This document shows, piece after piece, positions 35,306-63,600 of a stretch of DNA of 64,000 bases (the first letter of the stretch is position 1; the number at the start of each line of letters is the position of its first letter). Both the position numbers and the translations under genes were made by a program. Source of the stretch: Nautilus pompilius (taxonomy: Eukaryota; Mollusca; Cephalopoda; Nautilida; Nautilidae). The notes beneath the pieces are model-generated. The model was given only the letters and a program-made list of their open reading frames with translations. It was not told where the DNA came from and made no database searches. The stretch is taken from NCBI GenBank assembly GCA_018389105.1, contig JACATO010000092.1:1178001-1242000 (forward strand), in the 5' to 3' direction.

Positions 35306-36400
35306 TTAGACTGTTGTAGTTTCGGGGACCTCGTGTTTCTTTTTGTCTTTTCCTACCCCCGACGCACCGCACTCCCTGGCTAGATGCTGTTCGGACATGT
35401 TGACCGCGGTAGAGGTTCCTTTTCCGGCTAGTGATTCTACTTTGAACCAGGAACTGGAAAGGAAGTCGTGAATTGTCGGTCTCTCGTGATAGTCGTAGGT
35501 GAACAGGTATTTAATGAGAGTCTTGCAGTCGTCGGAGAGTTTCCGGTGTTTGTGCCACTGAAAGTTCAGTTTTCGTTGCTCTTCGAGAACCGACGCATTT
35601 CCTTTGCTTTCGTCGAAAGGCATTTTGCCAGTTACAAAAATGTACAAGATCACTCCTATAGCCCACGTGTCAGCCTTTTTGGGCTCGTAAGGTTCGCCCT
35701 TGAGAATTTCAGGGGCTGCATACGACTTAGATCCACAATACGTTTTACTAAGCTCTTTCATGGAGTGGAGTTTCACGAACCCGAAGTCGCAGATCTTGAT
35801 GTTGTACGCGCTGTCGAGCAGCAGGTTTTCCAGTTTAAGATCTCTGTGAGCGATGTTTTGTTCGTGAAGATATTTTACTGCATCACCCACTTGCGAAATC
35901 CACCGCCTTCCTCCCGCCTCGGTCAGGGCTCCCATCCGCTGAATATAGTGCAGCACATCACCGTTCTCAGCGAACTCCAAGATCATGTAAACACGGCGAT
36001 TCTTCTCGAAGTAGTCATACATTTTGATGACGTTTAGATGTCTCAGCTTCGGCCATATCTCGAGCTCTCTGGGAAGGAACCGGCATTGGAAATCTTCGGG
36101 CGCTTTCTGGCGATCCACGATTTTAATCGCCACTTTGTCTTTGTCGTGTCCGAAACAGTATGCAAGCTTGACTTTAGAATAGCTTCCGCTTCCAACAGTC
36201 TGCCGAACAAGGAAGCCGCGTTGTGCCAATACAGCCCTGTATGTCGGACAGTACGTAACAGTCGTATTTGGAGAATGCTGTGCCTTTTTCGATGCAACTT
36301 GCTCCACTTCGTGTTTCAGCAGCTCCAGTTCTTTCTTCAAAGGAACCTTTTCTTGATTTGTGGTTCCCATCCCAACCCGCTGTCTCTTACGTGGAAACAT
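35306..36400 (-). CDS. testis-specific serine/threonine kinase-like protein, single exon
   Basis: An intact 364-residue protein kinase. Order: basic N-terminus, a short helical Lys/Glu/Leu segment (about 20-40), kinase domain (about 63-319), then a Ser/Gly/Lys-rich tail. Catalytic features are all present: Gly loop GSGSYSKV (70-77), VAIK lysine K93, alpha-C glutamate E112 in LPRELE, HRDLKLEN (185-192), DFG (205-207) and AAPE (228-231). LPRELE, GDVL, LKLENLLLD and LSKTYCGSKSYAAPE are typical of the TSSK family, which phosphorylates proteins in developing sperm. The roughly 60-residue extension before the kinase domain is longer than in vertebrate TSSKs. It starts about 340 bp from the divergent TSSK gene on the plus strand. 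Codon use is GC- and CpG-richer than in RBM25. The lack of introns could mean a retrocopy or simply an intronless family member. The exact TSSK subtype is not assigned. Confidence 0.9.
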   Translation of the reverse strand: MFPRKRQRVGMGTTNQEKVPLKKELELLKHEVEQVASKKAQHSPNTTVTYCPTYRAVLAQRGFLVRQTVGSGSYSKVKLAYCFGHDKDKVAIKIVDRQKAPEDFQCRFLPRELEIWPKLRHLNVIKMYDYFEKNRRVYMILEFAENGDVLHYIQRMGALTEAGGRRWISQVGDAVKYLHEQNIAHRDLKLENLLLDSAYNIKICDFGFVKLHSMKELSKTYCGSKSYAAPEILKGEPYEPKKADTWAIGVILYIFVTGKMPFDESKGNASVLEEQRKLNFQWHKHRKLSDDCKTLIKYLFTYDYHERPTIHDFLSSSWFKVESLAGKGTSTAVNMSEQHLARECGASGVGKDKKKHEVPETTTV

Positions 36401-36741
36401 TGGGAGGGAAATTCTCTGCTTTTGTCAGTCTCGTCAAATACAGATAAACATCTTTGAGCGTCTCACACAATATTCAAACCGAGCAACTTGTTACAAAATG
36501 ATGTATCTTTTACGTAATACAAATACACTGATGTCAGCAGAAGCTGAAATGACGTAATTAAAGGTTTATCTTTCGACAATAGATTGAGTGACGTTTCAAC
36601 TATTTTACATACGGATTCACATATTTTCTGCTAATCAACAATAAGTGAAAAAAACTATATAATTTGTTCAAGCAAGAAACAGTAACAAACAGTTTTTGTC
36701 ATAATGGAACACCAAAAGTCAATTTTCAACGGTACATTATT
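36401..36741. promoter_or_regulatory. divergent TSSK promoter with four bZIP/CRE-like sites
   Basis: The two TSSK start codons (36400 minus, 36742 plus) are 341 bp apart. The gap holds TTACGTAA (36510-36517), TGATGTCA (36529-36536), TGACGTAA (36550-36557) and TGACGTTT (36589-36596), all variants of CREB/CREM/ATF or PAR-bZIP sites, within 87 bp in the middle of the gap. CRE sites bound by CREM are known in mammalian post-meiotic genes; that this holds here is inference. No TATA box stands out. Confidence 0.5.
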
Positions 36742-52586
<15,845 letters not shown>

Positions 52587-53880
52587 TGACTGCTTTCATT
52601 CGGAAAAGAAAATTATAAAACTATAGTGTAAAAAATTTCTAAACTGAAAAACACCATGAATTTTATTGAAAATACAGAAATATATAAATATAAAATTATT
52701 TTCAGTAAAGGTCAGTTCTACTGTATTATTTTAATGAGGTTTTTAAAATAAGGAAAAAAATTTTTTGTATGGAAAAATTAGATTGATTTTTATACAATTT
52801 AAAATGTTTGAGGAAAATTGTGGTCCCCACAGTCAGATGGTTAGATGTAATTTTGGCCTGGTGCCTTAATGGTCTTTTCAGTTATGTCTTTTTCTAATCA
52901 CTAATGGAGATAGCATTAAACTTATGAGCAAAAAAAAAAACTTAAATCTTTATAGAAGAAAACCAAAGTGGCAGTAAATAAAATCATACACAAAATATTT
53001 AAATCTAAATAAATATTTAAAATTAATTTTCAACATGCATAAATTATCTCATGGCACTAAAAAAACTTTAAAAAATCTGTGGGGAAAAGGAGTGGTTAGG
53101 GACAACTTGCTAAATAAGCAGATTTGGAGCAAAAAGAGATAGAGAGGAATGGATGTACTTGTGTTATTAAGAAGGGATTGTTAATTATTTAGTGACTTCT
53201 GAAATTAAAATCTGAAAATGTAGCCAGTATATTGATGGCATTCAAACTGAATATACAGTGGAATTAGGAGCGGTATGGTTTAATAAAGGTGATTTTCCCT
53301 TGCTGAAGGTCTTATCCATGTAGGTGGACTGATATTTGACCATAAACAGCTTGTAGTCTGTCCAGAATTTCAGTCTGTAAATGGAAAAAATGTTTAACAA
53401 TTTTGGAAATGGAGAGTGGGGATATAGGATAAAAAGCAAACTTAATTAAAGATTTTAAAAGAAACATGAGTGGATCTTTAAAAAGGAATAATTAAATGCA
53501 TTGCATTCAAATAAATGTTTTGGAACATCATTGGCTTTAAAAAATCTGTGATAAAGGATACTTTGTTAAAATAAATAAAAAAAATATTTTGTATGGCCAA
53601 TAATAAAATAAAAGCAAATTGTACAAATTGAAGAAAACTGTCTCATTTTATTGTTAGCCCAGTGAAGTATTAAATGGTTGGGACTGGCTATTTTGGTATA
53701 TCTCCATGACAGGAATTCTTCTTGCTGTTCTTCACCAACTAGCCACTGAGTTATATACACCTTCCCACATCCGAAAAAAAAAAAAAAGTCTAGTAGGATT
53801 TTCTGAGTACATAATGTGGTGGGAGTTCCATTGGTAGCTTTTGGCTGGCTTATGCCATCACTACTGCTCAAGAGTCCACA
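52587..53880 (+). other. TSSK 3' flank, no gene recognised
   Basis: AT-rich sequence following the TSSK stop codon, probably 3'UTR for the first few hundred bases. Open frames here are short and lack recognisable motifs. Confidence 0.5.
52977..52982 (+). terminator. possible poly(A) signal of the plus-strand TSSK
   Basis: AATAAA lies about 390 nt after the stop codon. Its use is uncertain in such AT-rich sequence. Confidence 0.25.
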
Positions 53881-53888
53881 GTCATACC

Positions 53889-54168
53889 CAGGGGTGGATT
53901 GGAAGCCCAAAATTGCCCGGGCAAACACCTAAAATTGGCCCATTAATGTAGGCATCATTAATTTGATTATACAGTTGATAACTTCCGACATAAAATTACA
54001 TATACAGACACCTACAACTAATGTAAAGTGCAGTAGGTTGCTCAGTAGCACAATAGTATTGAAACTAGAGAGGCCAATCAGGTTATCAGCCTACTGACTA
54101 GGCATCAGGTGGCACCTGCCCACAGACTCACCAGCCAGCCCACCAGGCTGGAGGTCAATCCTCCCCTG
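53889..54168. mobile_element. hAT MITE with perfect 8-bp duplication
   Basis: Left end CAGGGGTGGATTGGAAGCCC and right end (reverse complement) CAGGGGAGGATTGACC; flanked by GTCATACC on both sides (53881-53888 and 54169-54176). 280 bp, non-coding. About 1.3 kb downstream of the TSSK stop codon. Confidence 0.93.
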
Positions 54169-54176
54169 GTCATACC

Positions 54177-57100
54177 TAGCTAACTTGGTCACCAAGGCTA
54201 ATAACCCAGATATGCCAAGTACTGTGATTTGGCCATAATTACTACAATGTATTACACTAATATGATTTGCTACCTTTTCCCAGTGTAAATACTACACATA
54301 ATTAAAATGAAAGAAAAACTACAATAACTTTAGAACATTTTTATACTATGCAATATAAAAGCTTTCTTTATTTCTATTATCACAACCTAATTTTAGAGGA
54401 ACTCTTCTTTCATGGTGTTATATTGAGATTTATGGAATTTTCTCATAATAATACACCTTAGGCTAAATTAATTTTTGGCATCATGACCCAGTGGATCAAT
54501 AGGCCATTATTAGGTTATATTCTAATTAACATTTCCTTTGATGTTATATTTATATAATTTTGACAAAATCTCTGGTAGTGTGGGATTCCATAACACTGCC
54601 AAATCTACTGTATACAATATATAAAGTCAGATAAAGTCAGTATAAACATCTGTTGGGAAAGTTACTTTGAATGCATTTGACTGTGCATTACTTGATCAAA
54701 GGTTGGCATCTTTGATAATCCCACCTTTCCCCTTTTAACTCAAAGCTGTGAGATATCCTTAGACCTTGAAAGTGAAAGGCAGGACAAGGTCTGACAGGAA
54801 GTGTTAATTTGATTATTACTAAGCATCAGGGAAGTATAACTTGCAGTTACATTCTACTTCCATGGTAAAAATGTTGGTAGTTGACCACAGTAATTTAAAA
54901 CTGGCAGCTAAGACAACACAAAACTACTGGTCGTAAATTTAATTTACATATGAAGATAGCTACACATTTTGTTTGGATTTCATCTTTCATATTCAAGCCA
55001 TCATACTTCTCTTTCCATTTTAATTACTTGTGTATGCTGTTTGTTTTTTTCATCCATTTTGGTCATATGTTATTTTATTTTGAAGGTGAATTTTAAATGT
55101 CCATTTAGATTTGTTTAATTATTTTAGTTTTAACCTTTTACTGCTGGTTTGGTTTTTGTGTTTTTATAGACAGTTCTGACTTACATGCAGAACCATCTCC
55201 ATTTTTTAGTTACTACAAAGAATAAATAGGCCATCAGTTTATACAAGACCCCCAAGAAATAAGAAATGGCATAGATGTAACTTTCCTGGTAAAATGACAA
55301 ACAGCCAACAACTGGGAGTTTCTGAAAGAGCCTGGCAGCCAAACTGAAACTTTCAGTGATGTGATGATGAGGTTGTGATTCAGAATCAAATGCAGCTTTT
55401 GGTATCAGTCAGTCATAAAGTAAAAACTGTTTGTCTGTTAATCTCCTTGCCAACCAGTTTTAGAGAAGTCCGTAATTTAAATTTTTGTATTGCTTAAAAA
55501 GGAGTGGCCCCCTGGCTAGACTACTGGATTGCTATACCTTTAGGGCCCAGTTTGAATTCCCACTTAGTTTGGCATACCTCAGGCCATTTACAACTGGCTA
55601 GATGGCTACATCTCGTCTAAAGATGAAGAGTTATGGTATAGTTTTCTGGGCACTTGTAAAATGCATGTCTGGTTTTCTCAGATATTTTTTGACATCAGGT
55701 TACACTGCCTAAGAACATTGTTACTGTGCAAGGGACATTTTGAAAATGCAAGCTGCTTATAGATGATTTACAGCTTCATTTATTTAAGAATTCCCTTCAG
55801 ATGTCCACCTAATTTCTCCTATTGTTCAGTTTATTTGCTTCAACATCTTTTCATTTGGTTTAAATAAGAATTCTTTTAAAGTCTGATAAATCTGAGAATA
55901 TAATACTATAATCTAAAACATATTTTCAAGTGTTTGTTACTATTTCATGGCTGAACCATAGCTGCTAGAGGCCCCAAATTTTGGGGGAAGTGCCTCAGAA
56001 TCTGGGCAAAGTTTGAAACTACTGCACATTGGCCTCAAGTCATATTTTCCCATGTAGTGCTGGGAACCCCAGCTAGTAATAATATATAAACGACATGCTA
56101 TACAGTGCAGACACACCTCTTCCAATTTGGACTAGATCGCCATAGAAAAGGACTTGACTCCTGCAGTAGATTAAGAAGTTGTAGGAGTATATTGTGAAAT
56201 CATTCTTCCTATGATCATTACCATAACAACCACTACTCACCTTAGTAGACTAGTGGAACAGTAGAAATTTTGAGTTGCTAGCCTGCAACTTGAATTTTAA
56301 AAAAAACAAAATATTTGGTTAAAACTAATAAACTAATTTCTCAGATTTATAATAGAAATGTATCCATTAAATTTAGTTAATGTTGAGTAATACCCAAATA
56401 AAAACAAAAATCAAGGTACTTTAGTTTATTCTGAATGATCTGGGAATGAAACCAAAACTTAATGGCTAACTAATTTTTTGCTGACTATGCCATGATGACC
56501 AGAAACAAATCTCTTAATAAAACTTTCAGTTTACATCTTTCTAACAAACTTTGAATTAATTTTTTTCTGTACCTCAGTAAGTTTTAATTTTTTTTTTTAA
56601 CTCTGTTCAACAAGATTTGGTGGCTACACCTATATCCATTAAAACAACTTGCACAGGTAGTGGTTCCTCATCATTGATATTCTTGTTATCTTTTAAGTGA
56701 AAATAGCTATTTGATATTAAGCTACAATGTGTGCAAGATGAATATTGGCTAATGAGTGCATCTCACATGGTGTTCACATTAATGAAAGATCACAATAGCT
56801 TTCCTTATCCTCTCTCAGTATATTTGCCATTTAGGTGGATTTTGGTATTTTTCTTTCTTTTTCCCCCGTATTTGTATGGTTGAACAGCTACCTACACCCA
56901 AGTGAGTTAGAATACAAAATCTTAAAAGCGCATGTTAAACTTTTGTTTTTTTTTTCAATTAGTTATGCAGTAAATACAATATAAGCTACCTTAAGTCAAG
57001 AATGGTCCATCTATACTGATGAAGATGGACTTTATTTATTTACTGATACATTAAAAATTTGCTTTTGTTCTTTTGCCCAAATTTAGTAGAAGACTTCCTT

Positions 57101-58890
57101 ACAAAATATAAGAAAAAATTAAAAAACCTCCTTAGTTTCCTGGAAATACATCTAGATTATTCTTAAAAAAATAAATGCTAGTTTCTCATGGTTGGGTGGT
57201 GTCTGTTTTCTTGTTGTTTCAAGCAACACTTTATTACAAATTGTTGGTTTTTTTCATTTTGTAATACAAAACTTTGATTTTTGTAGATTCATGTACACCC
57301 AAATGAACCATAAACTGTGTACAGAATTTACAAAAAACAGAAATATCGTTATAATAAAGAAGTGTCACTTAACTTTGAAAAATAAAACAAACAATATTTA
57401 TTGCAGCATAGATAATATAAAAACTTTAGTTATTTAAAAACAGTAGAGTTAAACTGGTTAGATCATCTGAAAATGATGACAAAATATGTAAAGCTGCCTC
57501 CTCTCAAAATTCAGTAAATTGTTAGCTAAGAGAATATAACAGATATAAGAGGGTTTTTAAAATATACACCAGTACAGTTAATTATTCACAGTCATGATGA
57601 ACTTGTGCCAGTTTACTTTTACAGCAAAATTATCTTTGTTATGCAACCATTGACAAACAGTGTTCTTCATGGAATTGCTATTTCTTTTTAAAGAATTGTC
57701 CATGTAATCATTTAATCAGAGAGATATAAGTCTAAGGGTGCTATGTCTGAGTTGAGTGGAGACATTCAATGGCCTCTGATATTTTGAGGCTTTAGTTATG
57801 TTACTGCAGCCTGCTGAATCTAAATTTTAGAGTAATCAAGTTTCTAGTAAAACTTCTATAGTGGAACTCACTCAACTGATGCTTCTTTGTGTTGCCTTCA
57901 TTAACAGGTGTTGCTGGCTGCCCAGTGCAAGGCCCATCTTGGAGTTCAGTTTCTCCACAGTTCACAAGATTTACTTAATGTCTAAAAGTATTCACATCAA
58001 CATACAAACATTCATACACATGCTATACAATGATGAATCTTAAAAAAATGAGACAATACTTTTTCTGGAGTTAAAAAAAAAAAATTTAAATACAATCCAA
58101 TTCAGTGATCTAATGAAACTATAATTCTTCAGTTTTGAAAGTTCTCTGAGGAATAAACTGATTTTTTCATGGCATAACTTGAATTCCTCATACTTGAATT
58201 TTTAAAATGACAATATAAGAACTCGCAAGTTAATATCAGTGCATGTTGAAACTAACTTTAAGTCTTGCGTGAGTAAATGAGATACAACTAGGGTATACTC
58301 ATAGTGTTTTTATGAGAGATTTAAATTTAGCTGTGGGAAATTAAAATTGTCAGGTACGGCATTAAGGAATTTGAGTATTGTCCTGAGAAATATCTTCCAT
58401 GAGTAAAGTGGTGAGCTGCTTATGCACACTATCTGATTTTTCAAACTCTCATAACTTTGAGAACAGGAAATGAGAAAAGATACACGATTATCTCTGCTGT
58501 TTTCACAAGATTTTTCGTTAATGTGATCTTTATGAATGAAATTTGTGATATTTTTTGCTTCCATTTTTTAAATAAATTTTATCTCTTTGGAATAGATACT
58601 TTTCTATTTAAAACTAAAGGCAAACTACTACTTTCAGATGGTTGTAAAGAATTTTCCTTCATTCCAGTATTCTGAAGCTTTGGCAGCTGCTAAAATAAAA
58701 TAAATGAAATTAATGTTAGTTTAAGTTATTTAGAATTCTCAACTTTTTAAAACAATAAATACTGTTCCAAGTAATTTTCTCAGCAGTATTAGTGGTCATA
58801 AAGCCCACTAGTGACTATTTTATTACATAAGCCCACTATAGGGAATATGCATATTTTCTCAGCTGATTCCATGGTTAATGGTTTTTAAAC
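54177..58890. other. AT-rich intergenic DNA, no gene recognised
   Basis: Short frames only, no splice-bounded coding block or transposase signature that I can support, apart from the SINE-like stretch near 55.5 kb. Confidence 0.5.
55498..55580 (+). repeat. possible tRNA-derived SINE head
   Basis: TGGCTAGACTACTGG (55513-55527) resembles a pol III A box and AGTTTGAATTCCC (55549-55561) a B box, at tRNA-like spacing. The match is imperfect and no tail or duplications were defined. Confidence 0.35.
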
Positions 58891-58898
58891 ATATAGAT

Positions 58899-61300
58899 CA
58901 GGCATGCCAAACTTACAGCCTAATGGGCACTCTAATCTGGCACACTTGCTCCCCTAAGGAAATGTATGTAATCCACCTATACACTGAAAAACTTTAAAAA
59001 GAAAAAAAAAGATTATTTGCTCATGCTTTGGTGCTGCATGCCAATACATACTGGGCAGATTAACAAGAATGAGTTATGGTCAGTTAAATGGTTTCGAATA
59101 TGCACCATTTTTGTAACTTTGGTATCTTTAGTCTCTTACATTTTTAGCTCTTTGATCTGGACTGATCATACTCTAAAATTTATCATCATTGACATTGACA
59201 CGTTCTTTTCATCCTCACCATGGCTACCACTCAGTACAAGAAGAGAAAAGTGGTCTCTTTATGTCATGTTATGAAAGTTGGACCAAGCAATATTTGTTTG
59301 TTTTGTTTTCATAAGAGGTAAAAGTTTTTGTGCTTTTCCCTCTCAGAGACTATTGCAGTGAAAGAATTCAAGTTCAGAGGGTGCTATGAAAATAAACTCT
59401 CTGCTAAATTCAAGAAACATTTGGGTAAGATGAGAAAAGAAAAGGTTGCCAAGTTTCAATGGAAAGCATGTTAATCTAATAATTGAACTTAATAGGTTTA
59501 TTTTCAAACTAATAAGTGATGTTAAATTCGTACGATATCAATTACTAAATAATTAAATATTCTTGTCTTTGTTCACAAATCTCTCTTTGGACAGCAAAGC
59601 ATTCTCTGGGAGGAGATATGCTAATGTCATGAATGTTGAACAGGCAAGCTATGTCATTACCTAGTTTATTGCCAAATATTAAAGGCTTTTCAGTGATTGA
59701 GTTCATCAAAGAATGCCTTACATTGGTTGTAGACATTTTATATCCAGAGAAACACAGTTTGAGAAAGTGAGCTGAAGAATTGAAGACCTGGTGGCAAATA
59801 TCAAGATTATGCCACTTTATTTGCATTTTATTCCCTTGTACTTGATGGAAACATCAAATGAGGGATGTGGCTGAGCTTGTGATGTTGATGTAGACTTTTC
59901 TGTAATAGAATAAATGGTGGTCTTGGCCAGTCTGAAGAACAAAATAGCATGACTGGAAGCCTTTGAAGTATTGAAGAGGGTGGAGCTCCTGCGATAGTTA
60001 ACAAATATAATTGAATGACATCACTGATGCAGAAAGAAAAAACTTAAATAGGATGCACTGTAGAACCACAGTGAGGTACCTCCTGATTCAGCATGTCAAG
60101 ACTGTTGTGGTGATGGTGAACTATATATGTGCAAGCAGCTTGGACCAATGCCAAATTTAGTACCACTCATGACAATGCAGTCAGTCTGAGTATGGTGACC
60201 TATTCTACTTAAGTGAGTTGTGCTGGCCGAGCCAGGGTCCATGCAAGTCTTTCTGCTTTGTGAACAGTTGGCCATCTTCAATCAAGATAAGGTGCAAGTT
60301 TACTGATCTGACATGACTTTACCTGGCTTTCCCTGGTTTACATGACAGGTTACCTCAATGCCCCGAATTTGAAACTGCAGGGAAAGGACCAGCTTACTGT
60401 AACCATGTTTGGGCATGTGAAAGCACTCAAAGTGAAATTAGATATGTGGAAGAAACAACTACAGCAGGGTAACTTTGCTCACTTCCTCACTCTCACAAAA
60501 GTCTCTGCTATATATACAGAAAAGCATTTTGAAGAGATTAGAAGCCTTCATGAAGAGTTTGGCTCTCAGTTTTCAGACTTTCATCCACATAGCAGTGACA
60601 TTATCACTTTCACATCCACAAATGACACTGATATCGAGCATGCCCTTGATACTATGCAAATTGAGTTGGTCAGTCTGCAGTGTAGCAAAGAGCTAAAGAC
60701 AAATTTTTGGAAAACTAACTTTCTATCAGAACTACCTGCTTCATAAACAGTATGCTACTCTTATGGTAAGTGAGGGAATGTTTCATTCTTTGGCAGCAGG
60801 TATTTGTGAAAACAGGATTTATCACATATGAAGTTGGCAAAGAGCAAGCTATCCTTGCTGCTTACTGTTGAACAGTTAGAATGGACACTGCACCTGGCTA
60901 GAACGAGTTTGCAGGCTGATACAGGTAAGTTAGTGAAAGCTTGACAGCTCCAGGATTCACATTAGTAATAATACAATAATACTGTTGTTAATGTTTCTTA
61001 TATTTGCTGTGTCTGGACAACCAGCATAATTATTTATCTACTGACAGATGCCATTTGCACAAGTTTATTTTGTGATGATGCAATGCCTAATAGTCTATTT
61101 CATAATCATCTTGGAGTCAAGGTTAAGATAGTATAACTTTATAAGGTCATATATTTATACATAATAAAAAATTATTGAAGGTATGAATAAAGTTATGAAA
61201 TGTAGTGGCAATTTTATTGACTTGTTATTTTTTCAATTATATTTACTTTTGAATGTTTCAACCCATGTGGCCTTCTTTTCAAAATGGTTGGGCACTCCAG
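58899..61300 (+). mobile_element. hAT element (GTF2IRD2/ZBED5-like transposase relic), 8-bp duplication
   Basis: Flanked by perfect ATATAGAT copies (58891-58898 and 61301-61308). Tips CAGGCATGCCAAAC and (reverse complement) CTGGAGTGCCCAACC. 2402 bp. Plus-strand transposase remains in order: TIAVKEFKFRGCYENK (near 59350), EFIKECLTLVVDILYPEK (59697-59752), GGAPAIVNKYN (59979-60010), then the open frame 60342-60746 with LNAPNLKLQGKDQLTVTM and WKKQLQQGNFAHFLTL, and ITYEVGKEQA/TVEQLEWTL near 60825-60885. This is the hAT lineage that also gave vertebrate GTF2IRD2 and ZBED5. Confidence 0.92.
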
Positions 61301-61769
61301 ATATAGATACTGATACATTTTTAAAGTTGTAAACAATTATGATAGCATTATTATTAAATTGAAAAGAAAGAAATCTGCAAGGCTTGATATCAGAGAATAT
61401 TGCTTTAATAACAAAATTATATGTACTATATTGGTTCTAATTTCTGCCTTTGATCAAATAAATGCTCATCCTCACTTCAGCCTTCAAAAGCCATGAGAAA
61501 ATGTTGATTTTATCAGCATTTGTAAATATCTCAAAATAAATAACCCCTCCCTTCTTTACGAATAGTTATTTCAGCATATTTATATCATCTATTAAAAAAT
61601 TTACTTTGTAGACATGATGATCCTTGCTAGTGGATTTACACATAATAAAAATCAGCAAACTTAGTTTGAGTCAGTTGTAGTCTACAGAGGCCTTTTCACC
61701 TTGCTTATTGTTTATTGATATACCTCCCTACCTATAGATCATTTAACATGTTGTATCTAAGTGACAAAT

Positions 61770-62060
61770 AGCCAGTTTGCTGTGCCTTTTGCACAACAAA
61801 CTGATGAGAGAAAATTGAATATTGATCCACTCAAGACAAGAAAATGGCTACCTGCAGGTGGTCAGACCCTGAGAGATGCTGAAATAGATCAGCGGTTTTT
61901 TTACTTGGTTTCTGAATGTCATTATTGTAGTCTACGAATCACAGGAAAACAGATGAAACTCAGAGCACAGCAGATTTTCATCTCTGCTGGTCACAGAGAT
62001 TTATGTTCAAGTGCCTGATGGCTTTGATGAATTGCCATGTAAAGCAAAGCATATCTAACT
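61770..62060 (+). mobile_element. CENPB/pogo-type DNA-binding fragment
   Basis: The frame 61761-62018 holds RKWLPAGGQ, DAEIDQRFFYLVSE and LRITGKQMKLRAQQIF, then with a shift FKCSDGFDEL. This follows the second helix-turn-helix of CENPB/jerky/pogo transposases (RR.LPGGGR ... ELD..L..W ... VSRK.I...A). Only this domain remains. Confidence 0.55.
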
Positions 62061-62559
62061 CATGGCCATTTATGTTTTATTTTCATTTACAAAAATTTTG
62101 TTTTCTTCTTTTCAGAACAACAGAACATTTTCAGGACATTTGCTTTTCAAATTTTGTGTTGTGTGATTTTTTTAAATCTATGTGTATCATTAACAAAGCA
62201 ACTATGAGCTTCAATAATATTTTAATGTTTTCTTTTTTCATTGTTTCATTATACGAGTATGTAGATCTATACTGTCTGTCATGTGTGTTAACTATTATTT
62301 GGCTTGTATTTCCATTTGAAGATACTGTCATAAAGTTGTTCTTACATTGAAACTGGTGTTGATCAAGAAGTTTTGGATTTAATTATCAACTTTCAAGTTA
62401 TTGCCCACCTAATACTTTACAATTTTAATGAGTTCCAATAAATGTCTGAGTGGCAATTAGAACCACAGTATTGGAAATAATTATTGAAATAGAGAAGAAA
62501 CTGGGTATAAATGAAAATGTGATAGAATTGCATCTCATGTGTACAAATGAAATACTCCA

Positions 62560-63600
62560 TAGTTCAGTCATGTGTTAATGTAGTACACTGTGACTGATGG
62601 TCATGCAAGTAAGCAGAAAATGGCACCAGCAGAAGGACTATAAAAGTATAGGCAATCACATCATTGAGTGTGGTAAATACCACGACTCTTAGGAAGGGAA
62701 TATCAAATGAGAAGCATATAAAAATCAAAGTCTTAGCTAGTGAAGGCTATTCCATGTGGCATGCAGTCTGATTTTATGCTTTAGAAGGAGCTGTATGCAA
62801 GACTCTAAGAAGGATACATGAAACTGGAACTGTTGGCAATGGATGCAGTCAAGGAATAAAGCTACAACTCTCCAAATGTGATAACTACCTCACAGCACAT
62901 TCTCCACACAATAGATGCCAAAGCCAATAAAACAGAAGAGAGCTTGCACATGATCTAGCAGCAAGTACAGGTATTACCATTTCTTCAAGAGCAGTAAGAT
63001 ACACATTAGCGCAAAGTGATCCCAATGGATCTGTTGCTGTCCAAAAACCTTTCCTAAGAGGTGACCAAACATCGAGTTGAAATCAGCAGCAGAATTTAAA
63101 CAGTGGGATGACCAAACCTGTAAGAAGGTGCTCTTTACAGATGAGTCCACATTTGAACTGTCTGGCAATAATCAATGGCAGTTTCTTCAAAGGTAGACTG
63201 GGAGCAGTATAATAGTCAGTGTACAACAGCTACAGTGAAGCATGCAGGTGGATCAATACAAGGGTATTGGAGATTTGAAAGACATCTCAATGGGAGGGAT
63301 TCATTTTCTAATTAGATAATGACTCAAGCATACAGCCAATATGATGAGAACCTATTTGGGATGTAAAGAGGCTGATGGAACACTCACAAAGATGGCTTGG
63401 CCTGTACTTTGTCTGGTATTAACAACATTGAGGCTGTGTGGGGCTATATGGTTACTGACAAATTCAAACAGCAACCAAACACATTAGATGAAACCACAGA
63501 ATATTTGAAACAACATTCCACAGTCAACCTCTATGGGAGCATGAAAATAAGGTGTCATCATCCTCTATATAAAGTAGAGAGCTTGCTTACAAAATAGTAA
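62560..63600 (+). mobile_element. Tc1-like transposase relic
   Basis: Plus-strand pieces in order: RRELAHDLAASTGITISSRA (near 62936-62995), KVLFTDESTFELSGNNQWQF (63126-63185, first catalytic aspartate), ATVKHAGGSIQG (63228-63262), LDNDSS and, at 63397-63597, NNIEAVWGYMVTDKF where Tc1 proteins have NPIE.LWG. Many stops and shifts. No inverted ends identified. Confidence 0.75.

Noticed and set aside
35468..36457. Long plus-strand open frames of 189 and 139 codons
   Set aside because: They are antisense to the intact minus-strand TSSK coding sequence and show no family resemblance.
57192..57437. 81-codon plus-strand frame
   Set aside because: Phe/Asn/Lys-rich chance frame in AT-rich DNA, no motif.
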